16,127 nt of DNA from Fimenecus sp045613685. GTDB taxonomy: Bacteria; Bacillota; Clostridia; Oscillospirales; Acutalibacteraceae. Below, in pieces: positions 6,402 to 12,569 of this stretch (positions are counted from its first letter, which is position 1; each line of letters begins with the position of its first letter). Location of the stretch: contig JAZLBL010000003.1 in the NCBI GenBank assembly GCA_045613685.1, forward strand, positions 1 through 16,127. The letters run 5' to 3'. A program made the position numbers and the translations under genes. The notes under the pieces are model-generated. The model made no database searches. It worked only from the letters and a program-made list of their open reading frames with translations, and was not told the origin of the DNA.

Positions 6402-7820
6402 TTATTTTTGTAATTTGTGCTTACCTGCATCAAAGAAATTTTTTGTTTCTTTTGCAACCACACCAGAAAGTGCAAAGAGTGCAATCATATTTGGAATTGC
6501 CATAAGCCCATTGAAGATATCTGCGATTGTCCATACCGCTGAAACTGTGATATATGGACCTGCGAAAACTGCAAGAATATAAAGATATCTAAACACTTTA
6601 ATTGCTTTTTGATTGCCTTTTGTGAGATATGAAAGACAACTTTCTGAATAGTAGTCCCAACCAAGAATTGTTGTAAATGCAAAGAATGCAAGACACATCA
6701 TAAGAATAAACGATGTTATTCTTTCAGGTAAGAATGGAATACCTTCACCGAAAGCATAAGATGTAACACCAACACCTTCAAGTCCTTCTATATTCCAAGC
6801 ACCTGTGATGATAATTGAAAGACCTGTCATTGTACAAATAACAATAGTATCAAGGAATGTACCTGTCATTGTAACAAGACCCTGTCTGACAGGTTCTTTT
6901 GTTTTTGCTGCCGCAGATGCAATAGGTGCTGAACCAAGACCTGATTCATTTGAGAATATACCACGAGCAACACCCTTTTGCATTGCGATAAACATTGTAC
7001 CAACAACACCACCTGTTACTGCTGATGGATTAAATGCACCCTTGATAATAAGTTCAAATGCCATTGGAATTTTATCAAGATTTGAGAATATAAGCATAAG
7101 TGCGAACACAACATATGCGATTGCCATAAAAGGCACTATAACTGTTGCAACACTTGAAATTCTCTTGATACCACCGATAAGCACAAGACCAACTACTACT
7201 GCAAGTATAATAGATGTAATAACAACTGACCAAGAATATTCACCAACAAATGGAAGATTCACTGTGTTGGCATTATTTGCATCAAAGAAAGAGTGCACAG
7301 CTGACGAAATACCGTTAACCTGAGTAAATGTACCGATACCCATAAGACCTGCACAAACGCCGAATATTGCAAAAGCTTTTGCTAACCATTTCCATTTTTG
7401 GCCCATGCCTTTTTCGATATAATAGAAAGGTCCACCTAAAGCGTGTCCGTCTTTGTCAAAAACACGATATTTAACAGCAAGAAGACCTTCTGCGTATTTA
7501 GTAGCCATTCCTAAAAATGCTGCAACAAGCATCCAGAAGAGTGCGCCAGGACCACCTGCACAAATCGCTGTCGCAACGCCCACGATGTTACCTGTACCGA
7601 TTGTAGCAGAAAGCGCGGTGCACAATGCACCAAAAGATGAAACATCACCTTCGCCACCTTCTTCTTCCTTAACCATCCACTTTAACGCTAATGGTAAATG
7701 AAAAACTTGCACAAGCTTTGTTCTTGCTGTGAGCAAAAGTCCACCGACCATAATAAGCACCATGAGTGGCACACCCCACACAAAGTCATCAATTGCAACT
7801 AAAATGTCATTAAAATTCAT
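6402..7820 (-). CDS. alanine/glycine:cation symporter, AGCS (SSS-unrelated) family, riboswitch-controlled copy
   Basis: This 472-residue multi-helix membrane protein imports alanine or glycine with Na+ or H+. AGCS hallmarks include FVWGVP near the N-terminus, the SATIGTGN motif, GGPGALFW, and the family signature FSNESGLGSAPIA, with about ten to eleven hydrophobic segments in total. AGGAG at 7828-7832 lies 7 nt before the ATG at 7820 but only 1 nt before the ATG at 7826. In addition, MNFNDIL aligns without a gap to the MGFSEFL start of the neighbouring paralog, so I choose 7820. The roughly 210-nt leader contains a glycine riboswitch and a terminator, which points to glycine as a relevant substrate or signal. 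It ends at the bidirectional terminator at 6372. Confidence 0.93.
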   Translation of the reverse strand: MNFNDILVAIDDFVWGVPLMVLIMVGGLLLTARTKLVQVFHLPLALKWMVKEEEGGEGDVSSFGALCTALSATIGTGNIVGVATAICAGGPGALFWMLVAAFLGMATKYAEGLLAVKYRVFDKDGHALGGPFYYIEKGMGQKWKWLAKAFAIFGVCAGLMGIGTFTQVNGISSAVHSFFDANNANTVNLPFVGEYSWSVVITSIILAVVVGLVLIGGIKRISSVATVIVPFMAIAYVVFALMLIFSNLDKIPMAFELIIKGAFNPSAVTGGVVGTMFIAMQKGVARGIFSNESGLGSAPIASAAAKTKEPVRQGLVTMTGTFLDTIVICTMTGLSIIITGAWNIEGLEGVGVTSYAFGEGIPFLPERITSFILMMCLAFFAFTTILGWDYYSESCLSYLTKGNQKAIKVFRYLYILAVFAGPYITVSAVWTIADIFNGLMAIPNMIALFALSGVVAKETKNFFDAGKHKLQK

Positions 7821-7842
7821 TTCCATTCTCCTACCTTTTCAG

Positions 7843-7880
7843 AAAAATAAAGGACTGAATGCATAACACACTCAGTCCTG
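7843..7880 (-). terminator. riboswitch expression-platform terminator
   Basis: On the minus strand, AGGACTGA (7879-7872) pairs with TCAGTCCT (7858-7851) and is followed by TTATTTTT. It lies between the glycine aptamer and the ribosome binding site of the symporter, so it can only act as a conditional attenuator. Its distal arm is also complementary to the aptamer's conserved AAAGGAC. Confidence 0.85.
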
Positions 7881-7892
7881 AAAAATCTAAAA

Positions 7893-7980
7893 GAAATTTC
7901 CGTCCTTTGACCTGAGAGATTAGCGTTACGCTTTGCACCTTCGGTATCCACATTTTGTGAAATTCTCCGGAATATCGTCC
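7893..7980 (-). promoter_or_regulatory. glycine riboswitch aptamer (single)
   Basis: Read on the minus strand, this contains the conserved glycine-aptamer blocks in order: CCGGAGA, a P3 arm, ACCGAAGGTGCAAA, a small GCGT/ACGC hairpin, CTCTCAGGTCAAAGGACGG. Helix P1 pairs ATTCC with GGAAAT, and P2 pairs GGAGA with TCTCTC. Most known glycine riboswitches have two aptamers; only one full copy is present here, so this is a singlet type. It precedes an AGCS amino-acid symporter, a usual target. The attached terminator indicates transcriptional control. Confidence 0.9.
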
Positions 7981-8010
7981 ACAGACAGTCAGTTTTCACT
8001 TTCAATCTGT
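7981..8010 (-). promoter_or_regulatory. possible ghost aptamer stem flanking the glycine riboswitch
   Basis: Immediately 5' of the aptamer, ACAGA (8010-8006 on the minus strand) can pair with TCTGT (7985-7981), enclosing a 20-nt segment. Singlet glycine riboswitches are known to keep a vestigial partner helix in place of the second aptamer. This short helix sits where an upstream ghost would be. Evidence is only 5 bp of pairing and position. Confidence 0.35.
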
Positions 8011-8039
8011 TTCACACGATTATTAAATTAACATATAAA

Positions 8040-8068
8040 ATTTTAATATAAAATTGGTATCTTGTCAA
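8040..8068 (-). promoter_or_regulatory. sigma-A type promoter of the riboswitch-controlled symporter
   Basis: On the minus strand a perfect TTGACA (8068-8063) is followed after 17 nt by TAAAAT (8045-8040). Initiation near 8033 gives a leader of about 210 nt that contains the whole glycine riboswitch and terminator. The promoter lies just after the stop of the upstream paralog, so the two symporters can be expressed independently. Confidence 0.75.
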
Positions 8069-8083
8069 GATAAAAAACTACTA

Positions 8084-9505
8084 TTATTTCTGCAGTTTGT
8101 GTTTGCCCTGTGCAAAGAATTCCTTTGTGTCTTTGGCTACAATGCCTGATAATGCAAACAATGCTATCATGTTTGGCAACGCCATAACACCATTAAAGAT
8201 ATTTGCTATAGTCCACACATCTTTAACTGTCATAAATGCACCAATGAACACTGCAAAGATATATACATATTTTGAAATCTTAACTGCTTTTTGATTGCCA
8301 TTTGAAAGATATTCAACACATGATTCTGCATAGTAATCCCAACCGATAATAGTTGTGAATGCAAAGAATACCAAAGACATTGAAAGAATGAATGAAACAA
8401 TGTCTGCATTAAAGAATGGCATTCCTTTTGTGAATGCATATCTAGTAACCGAATAGCCCTCTAAGCCTGTCTGCCATGCATCTGTTGTAACAAGAACAAG
8501 ACCTGTCATAAGACAGATTATATTTGTAATAAATGCACCATTCATTGTTACAAGGCCTTGACGAACGGGTTCTTTTGCTCTTGCTGCCGCCGCTGCGATT
8601 GGCGCAGAACCAAGGCCAGCTTCATTTGAGAAAACGCCTTTTGAAATACCGTGTTGCATTGCAATAAATATTGAACCAATTGCGCCACCAGTTACTGATA
8701 CCGGGTCAAATGCACCTTTTATTACAACTGCAAGTGCTTGTGGTATTTCTCTGATATTTGCAAACACAAGAATAAAAGAAAAAACAATATATGTAACAGC
8801 CATAAATGGAACAACAAAAGAAGCTACATTTGAAATTCTCTGAATTCCACCTAAGAGCACCATCGCCACACAAGAGGTAAGAACAACCGCAATAATAACG
8901 GCAACAACACTTGTTGCACTAACATCACCCACAAATGGCAAAAACCACATCTTTGTCTTGTCAGGGCAACAGAAATCAAGAATAGCAGTTGAGATGCTGT
9001 TAACCTGAGTGAATGTGCCGATGCCTAAAATTGCAGCGCAAGTTCCACAAACTGCAAACACCTTTGCAAGCCAACGCCACTTTTTGCCCATACCTTTTTC
9101 TATATAGCAGAAAGGTCCACCATAAGTATGTCCGTCCGGTGCAGTTTCACGATATTTAATAGCCAACATGCCTTCGGCATATTTTGTTGCAAGACCTAAA
9201 AGACCTGCTATGAAAAGCCAGAATAATGCACCTGGCCCACCAAGACAGATTGCAGTTGCAACACCAACAATATTACCTGTACCTATAGTGGCAGATAAAG
9301 CAGTACACAATGCACCAAAAGAAGAAACATTACCTGTTGCACCTTCTTCTTTGGTAAACATCCATTTAAGAGCCAGATTAAGTCGTCTGATTTGAATGCC
9401 ACGAAGTCTGACTGTGAGCAACACACCACCTGCGACAATTATCACAAGTAGTGGTACGCCCCACACAAAATTTTCAACTGTTTTTAAAAATTCTGAAAAT
9501 CCCAT
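8084..9505 (-). CDS. alanine/glycine:cation symporter, AGCS family, second paralog
   Basis: This 473-residue transporter is clearly paralogous to its neighbour at 6402-7820: FVWGVPL, SFGALCTALSATIGTGN, GGPGALFW, FSNEAGLGSAPIA and the KHKLQK end are shared. Its role is Na+- or H+-driven uptake of alanine or glycine across the cell membrane. A GTG at 9535 would extend it by ten residues, but the expected transcription start from the promoter at 9543-9571 is about 9536, leaving no leader. The ATG at 9505 has a weak AAAGTGG upstream and aligns exactly with the start of the paralog, so I prefer it. No glycine aptamer precedes this copy. There is no strong terminator after it; weak AT-rich dyads near 8041-8070 overlap the next promoter. 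Confidence 0.9.
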   Translation of the reverse strand: MGFSEFLKTVENFVWGVPLLVIIVAGGVLLTVRLRGIQIRRLNLALKWMFTKEEGATGNVSSFGALCTALSATIGTGNIVGVATAICLGGPGALFWLFIAGLLGLATKYAEGMLAIKYRETAPDGHTYGGPFCYIEKGMGKKWRWLAKVFAVCGTCAAILGIGTFTQVNSISTAILDFCCPDKTKMWFLPFVGDVSATSVVAVIIAVVLTSCVAMVLLGGIQRISNVASFVVPFMAVTYIVFSFILVFANIREIPQALAVVIKGAFDPVSVTGGAIGSIFIAMQHGISKGVFSNEAGLGSAPIAAAAARAKEPVRQGLVTMNGAFITNIICLMTGLVLVTTDAWQTGLEGYSVTRYAFTKGMPFFNADIVSFILSMSLVFFAFTTIIGWDYYAESCVEYLSNGNQKAVKISKYVYIFAVFIGAFMTVKDVWTIANIFNGVMALPNMIALFALSGIVAKDTKEFFAQGKHKLQK

Positions 9506-9542
9506 ATCATTTGCCACTTTCGTTAAAAAACTCACAAAGCCA

Positions 9543-9571
9543 ATTATATACTATAATATTTTATTTATCAA
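9543..9571 (-). promoter_or_regulatory. sigma-A type promoter of the second symporter
   Basis: The minus strand shows TTGATA (9571-9566), a 17-nt spacer and a perfect TATAAT (9548-9543). Predicted initiation near 9536 favours translation from the ATG at 9505 over the GTG at 9535. Confidence 0.75.
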
Positions 9572-9582
9572 CCATAATTTTA

Positions 9583-9615
9583 CAAAAAAAATAAAGGGAT
9601 TTTTCACCCTTTATT
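9583..9615 (-). terminator. terminator of the small-gene trio
   Basis: On the minus strand AATAAAGGG pairs with CCCTTTATT (9 bp; 9607-9615 with 9590-9598) around an 8-nt loop and is followed by a T run. The stem overlaps the stop codon of the 134-residue gene. Confidence 0.88.
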
Positions 9616-10018
9616 AAGATAAAATATACATTAATGCCATTATGAGCATTTCGTCTGCGCCCTCGCTTTTTAAGAGCATAATAAGTCCCAAAATTATTGC
9701 TTTGTCAGGCTCGTCTAAAATGTTGTTTTTTGCCTTTTCCACCGAAATATTTGTGTTTTTTATTTGTTCTTTTTGCTCTTCTTTTTTAAAAAACTCTTTA
9801 AAATCGGGATAAGATGTATTCTCAGGAAAATTCGGTGGCATATTTGTGATTTTAGGTTTCACTTGCGTGTCAGAATCTTCAAAAAACTGTTTCGGCTTTA
9901 TGTATGGTGTTGAATCTGTCTCTTCTATTAGTTTTTCAGAATTTTTTCGCATCTCACGAACTCTTTCAAGTGCCTTTTTCTGCATATTCTGAATTTCCGA
10001 ATAAGAATAATTACTCAT
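9614..10018 (-). CDS. small protein of unknown function (third of an overlapping trio)
   Basis: I do not recognise this 134-residue protein. The first ~45 residues are a charged, probably helical segment (KKALERVREMRKN). The middle, about 46-105, is polar, Pro/Lys/Glu-rich and likely disordered. The end is a short amphipathic or hydrophobic stretch from about residue 107, with LGLIMLLKSEG followed by LIMALMYIL, which looks too short and broken by charge for two full membrane helices. The ATG overlaps the previous gene's stop (ATGAGTAA, 8-nt overlap), and GGGGA lies 10 nt upstream, so coupled translation is expected. No signal peptide. Function cannot be assigned; the fixed order with its two partners suggests they act together. 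Confidence 0.8.
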   Translation of the reverse strand: MSNYSYSEIQNMQKKALERVREMRKNSEKLIEETDSTPYIKPKQFFEDSDTQVKPKITNMPPNFPENTSYPDFKEFFKKEEQKEQIKNTNISVEKAKNNILDEPDKAIILGLIMLLKSEGADEMLIMALMYILS

Positions 10019-10337
10019 TCCCGAACATCCCCTTTAACAATGGCAATGTATCCATCAACTGTAAAAATTTTATTGCTTCATCTGCTTTTTTTCGTCTGTC
10101 TTCATTAAGTAACGGCTTCAAATCAAGAATGAGTCTTGTGCGACTGTCTTCTTTATTCATTTGTCCCATTACTGACATCAATTTGCTTATCATATTTTCA
10201 TCAAAGGGTAATGACGGCACAGTTTTCTTTGGTTGTTCTTTTGGCGCAGAGTTGCCCATCAATGATTCTGCCACATTTTTAAGCTTTGCCATATCTTCAT
10301 CACTTATCGATGACAAAAGTTCTTGTAAATCAGCCAT
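10011..10337 (-). CDS. small protein of unknown function (second of an overlapping trio)
   Basis: This 108-residue protein is not recognised. It is predicted mainly helical: residues 1-28 (LLSSISDEDMAKLKNVAESLM), a Pro/Lys linker at 30-45, and a helical C-terminal half ending in LPLLKGMFG. No catalytic motif, cysteine pair or membrane span is visible. It has the best ribosome site of the trio (GGAGGG, 5-nt spacer) and overlaps both neighbours by 8 nt, at its start with the 70-residue gene and at its stop with the 134-residue gene. It may be the most highly translated member. Confidence 0.8.
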   Translation of the reverse strand: MADLQELLSSISDEDMAKLKNVAESLMGNSAPKEQPKKTVPSLPFDENMISKLMSVMGQMNKEDSRTRLILDLKPLLNEDRRKKADEAIKFLQLMDTLPLLKGMFGNE

Positions 10338-10542
10338 TCTTACCCTCCGTAAATTTCTTTAATAATTCTTGTGCTTGTGGAGTTGAGAGCATCTGTTCCA
10401 TAGCATTTCTATCACTCAACAATTCTTGTAATCGTTTGCTTTGGTCGGGCTTTAACTGTTTCATAAGATAATCTTGTGCGTCTTGTCTGCTTTTCTGATT
10501 TTTCATATCATCAACGATTTTGTTAAATTTTTCATTACTCAT
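10330..10542 (-). CDS. small helical protein of unknown function (first of an overlapping trio)
   Basis: This 70-residue, highly charged protein begins MSNEKFNKIVDDMK and looks almost entirely helical (KLQ-, KKF- and QELL-type repeats), with no cysteine or membrane segment. The start at 10542 has GGTGGTG about 6 nt upstream; a TTG at 10557 would overlap that site. It opens a three-gene unit with successive 8-nt overlaps, transcribed from a promoter that overlaps the divergent phosphoesterase promoter. I cannot assign a function. Confidence 0.75.
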   Translation of the reverse strand: MSNEKFNKIVDDMKNQKSRQDAQDYLMKQLKPDQSKRLQELLSDRNAMEQMLSTPQAQELLKKFTEGKNG

Positions 10543-10570
10543 TGAAAACACCACCAAATTGATATATAAT
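10542..10570 (+). promoter_or_regulatory. promoter of the phosphoesterase-nagA operon
   Basis: TTGAAA (10542-10547), a 17-nt spacer and a perfect TATAAT (10565-10570) are present. Initiation near 10577 leaves only about 7 nt before the ATG at 10584 but a proper leader for the TTG at 10608. The -35 box touches the start codon of the divergent small gene. Confidence 0.75.
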
Positions 10571-10595
10571 ATTATTAGATAATATGCTTGTTCAA
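10566..10595 (-). promoter_or_regulatory. candidate promoter of the small-gene trio, overlapping the divergent promoter
   Basis: On the minus strand TTGAAC (10595-10590) is followed after 18 nt by TATTAT (10571-10566). Its -10 box occupies nearly the same bases as the plus-strand TATAAT (10565-10570). Predicted initiation near 10559 gives a 17-nt leader to the ATG at 10542. Confidence 0.55.
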
Positions 10596-10607
10596 GGGGT
10601 GATATGC

Positions 10608-11069
10608 TTGCGAATACTTGTTTTTTCTGATTCTCACGGGCAATATAAGCCTATGAAAAAAGCAATCGAAGCACAGCCTAATGCCGAAGCAATTATCTTT
10701 TTAGGCGACGGTCACCGTGATTTTGAATATTGCAAGCAATTCATTGGTGACAAGCGCATTTACTCGGTAAAGGGCAACAATGATTTTCATTGTGAATACC
10801 CATTAAGACAGATTATTACCGAAAATAATGAAAATATTTATATAACCCACGGGCATTATGAATATGTTAAAAGCAGTTTAGCAGGACTTCTTATTAAGGC
10901 TCGTGAAAATAACTGTAAAATAGTACTTTACGGGCACACTCACCGTCAGCAGACGGATTATTGTGACGGGGTATATGTGTTTTGTCCCGGTGCTTTATAT
11001 GATGACGAATACGGTGTAATTGACATCACCGATAAAGGCATAATATGTATTGGAATGAAGGTGAAATAA
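10608..11069 (+). CDS. YfcE/MJ0936-type metallophosphoesterase, TTG start
   Basis: This 153-residue, single-domain calcineurin-like phosphoesterase hydrolyses phosphodiesters or phosphomonoesters with two metal ions. Motifs in order are FSDSHG (D8, H10), GDG (D34), GNND (N58), THGH (H81, H83) and YGHTH (H110, H112), so every metal-binding block is present and the length is normal for YfcE-like enzymes. I place the start at TTG 10608, which yields MRILVFSDSHG as in relatives. The near-perfect Shine-Dalgarno AAGGGGTGAT ends 5 nt before it, while the upstream in-frame ATG at 10584 has no ribosome site and is too near the transcription start. Its stop overlaps the nagA start (TAATG). The physiological substrate is not known from sequence. 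Confidence 0.88.
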   Translation: MRILVFSDSHGQYKPMKKAIEAQPNAEAIIFLGDGHRDFEYCKQFIGDKRIYSVKGNNDFHCEYPLRQIITENNENIYITHGHYEYVKSSLAGLLIKARENNCKIVLYGHTHRQQTDYCDGVYVFCPGALYDDEYGVIDITDKGIICIGMKVK

Positions 11070-12229
11070 TGTTCCTTTTTAAAAACGCAAATGTAATTTT
11101 AGAAAACGAAGTTAAAAAACTCTCTGTGCTTGTTGACGGGCAAAAAATCGTGAGAATTGCAAATAATATTGACGCTGACGCAGAAATTATTGACTGTGAT
11201 GGCCTTTATCTTTCGGCAGGGTTTATTGATTTGCACGTACACGGTGGTGGTGGAATTTCTGCTATGTGTTGCGATAGTGATAAGCTTTGCAAAATGGCAA
11301 AAGCACACGCATTACACGGCACAACAAGTATTCTCCCCACAACTCTTGCAGCCCCTGTTAAACAGTTGTTAGAGGTCACAGAATACATAAAAAAAGCCAG
11401 TGAAACTTGCACTGACTCAAACATTTTAGGTGTTCATTTTGAAGGACCATATTTAAATCCTGAAAACAAGGGTGCACAAAGTGAAGAAAATATTCTCTCA
11501 CCTTTAAAAGATGACCCAACACCACTTATTAACTGTTGGGATAAAGTTCGTATTATGGGTGTTGCGCCTGAAATTGACGGCGCATTCGAGCTTGGCGAAA
11601 AGCTGAAAGAAAAAGGCATTGTTGTATCAGTTGCTCACACTAAAGCAGACTATGACACAACTATTGATGCTCTCGACCACGGATTTTCAGATTTTACACA
11701 TATTTATAATGCATCAACAAGTTGTTTCAAGCGTGGCATTTTCCGTGTAGCTGGTGCAGTTGAGGCGGGACTTGTTGACGACAGATATACAGTTCAGGTT
11801 ATCGCAGATTTACGTCACTTACCTTTAGGCGTGCTTAAACTTATTTATAAGACAAAGGGCGCTGATGGTATGTATCTCATTACTGATGGCCTTGAATTTG
11901 CCGCAAGCAACCTTAAAGATGGTGAAATCTGTATGCAAGAAAACGGTCTTGAAGTAGTATATGAAGACAATGTTATGAAACTTGCTGACAGAAGTTGTCT
12001 TGCAGGTAGTGCTGCTACAACTGATATGCTTGTGAGAAATATGTACAAGCAAGTTGGTGCACCGATTTATGATGCAGTTAAAATGGCGTCTGCTACACCT
12101 GCAAAGGTAATCGGCATTGACAATCAAAAGGGTTATATCAAAGAAGGATATGACGCAGATATTCTTCTCTTTGACGATAACATCAACATTCAAAAAGTTA
12201 TGGTTATGGGTAAATTTGTGGAGGAATGA
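11069..12229 (+). CDS. nagA: N-acetylglucosamine-6-phosphate deacetylase
   Basis: This 386-residue amidohydrolase-fold enzyme removes the acetyl group from GlcNAc-6-phosphate in amino-sugar catabolism and cell-wall recycling. Expected residues are present: HVH (H56, H58), HFEGPY with metal ligand E125, VAHT (H190), FTHIYN (H211), H250, and ITDG with catalytic D273, which matches the number of the E. coli catalytic aspartate. LAGSA follows near residue 311. One departure is IADLRH where relatives usually have IADGxH. The ATG overlaps the preceding stop by one base, and AAGGTGA lies just upstream. No nagB is visible in the window. It is translationally coupled to the phosphoesterase and followed after 2 nt by a small membrane protein. 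Confidence 0.92.
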   Translation: MFLFKNANVILENEVKKLSVLVDGQKIVRIANNIDADAEIIDCDGLYLSAGFIDLHVHGGGGISAMCCDSDKLCKMAKAHALHGTTSILPTTLAAPVKQLLEVTEYIKKASETCTDSNILGVHFEGPYLNPENKGAQSEENILSPLKDDPTPLINCWDKVRIMGVAPEIDGAFELGEKLKEKGIVVSVAHTKADYDTTIDALDHGFSDFTHIYNASTSCFKRGIFRVAGAVEAGLVDDRYTVQVIADLRHLPLGVLKLIYKTKGADGMYLITDGLEFAASNLKDGEICMQENGLEVVYEDNVMKLADRSCLAGSAATTDMLVRNMYKQVGAPIYDAVKMASATPAKVIGIDNQKGYIKEGYDADILLFDDNINIQKVMVMGKFVEE

Positions 12230-12231
12230 TT

Positions 12232-12522
12232 ATGACAATCTACGATTTAAAAAACAAAGACCTTAAAAAGTATTTCAGAGAATTTGCAAAGACCACTTAT
12301 GGCAAAGTTGTTTTCTGCCTGGCTTATTCAGTTTTTCTCATTATGTCAATTATAAGTGCCGAAACTGCAATAGTCTGCAAAATGTATTGTGGCTCTTTCT
12401 TTGGATGTGGTAGCAACCTTGCACTTTATCTCATAATCACTCTGGTTTCGTTTGTGGTAGGTTCAGCATATTTCTATCGCGAGTTTGATAAATTCTTGCA
12501 AGTGAAATATAAGGATAAATAA
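12232..12522 (+). CDS. small two-helix membrane protein of unknown function
   Basis: This 96-residue protein is not recognised. The N-terminus is charged (YDLKNKDLKKYFREF). Hydrophobic helices lie at about 24-44 and 58-79, separated by a short cysteine-containing loop (CKMYCGSFFGCG), and a basic tail follows. Three cysteines in the loop could form a disulfide or bind metal if exposed. An ATG at 12226 overlaps the nagA stop but lies only 1 nt from GGAGG (12220-12224); the ATG at 12232 has the correct 7-nt spacing and is chosen. Its operon position links it to nagA, but no function can be inferred. Confidence 0.8.
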   Translation: MTIYDLKNKDLKKYFREFAKTTYGKVVFCLAYSVFLIMSIISAETAIVCKMYCGSFFGCGSNLALYLIITLVSFVVGSAYFYREFDKFLQVKYKDK

Positions 12523-12527
12523 AATTC

Positions 12528-12562
12528 AAGGGACTGTGAAAACTCACAGTCCCTTTTTCTTT
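12528..12562 (+). terminator. strong terminator of the phosphoesterase-nagA operon
   Basis: GGGACTGTGA pairs with TCACAGTCCC (12530-12539 with 12544-12553) around a 4-nt loop, followed by TTTTTCTTT. On the minus strand the stem is followed by a poorer T tract, so it may also weakly end the convergent regulator gene. Confidence 0.92.
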
Positions 12563-12569
12563 AATATTC

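Noticed and set aside
6805..7323. 172-residue plus-strand open frame
   Set aside because: Antisense to the AGCS symporter; composition mirrors the hydrophobic codons of the real gene and there is no ribosome site or promoter.
7817..8005. 62-residue minus-strand open frame in the symporter leader
   Set aside because: Covers the glycine aptamer and terminator, whose conservation explains the sequence; no ribosome site for it.
8006..8083. Terminator for the second symporter
   Set aside because: Only short AT-rich dyads are present (for example TATCT/AGATA and AATTTTA/TAAAATT) without a proper stem and T run; the same bases serve as the next promoter.
9506..9600. Glycine riboswitch before the second symporter
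   Set aside because: None of the aptamer blocks (CCGAAGG, CTCTCAGG, AAAGGAC) occurs, and the space between promoter and start is only about 30 nt.
11825..12193. 122-residue minus-strand open frame over nagA
   Set aside because: Antisense to the conserved C-terminal half of NagA; Cys/His-rich shadow without start signals.
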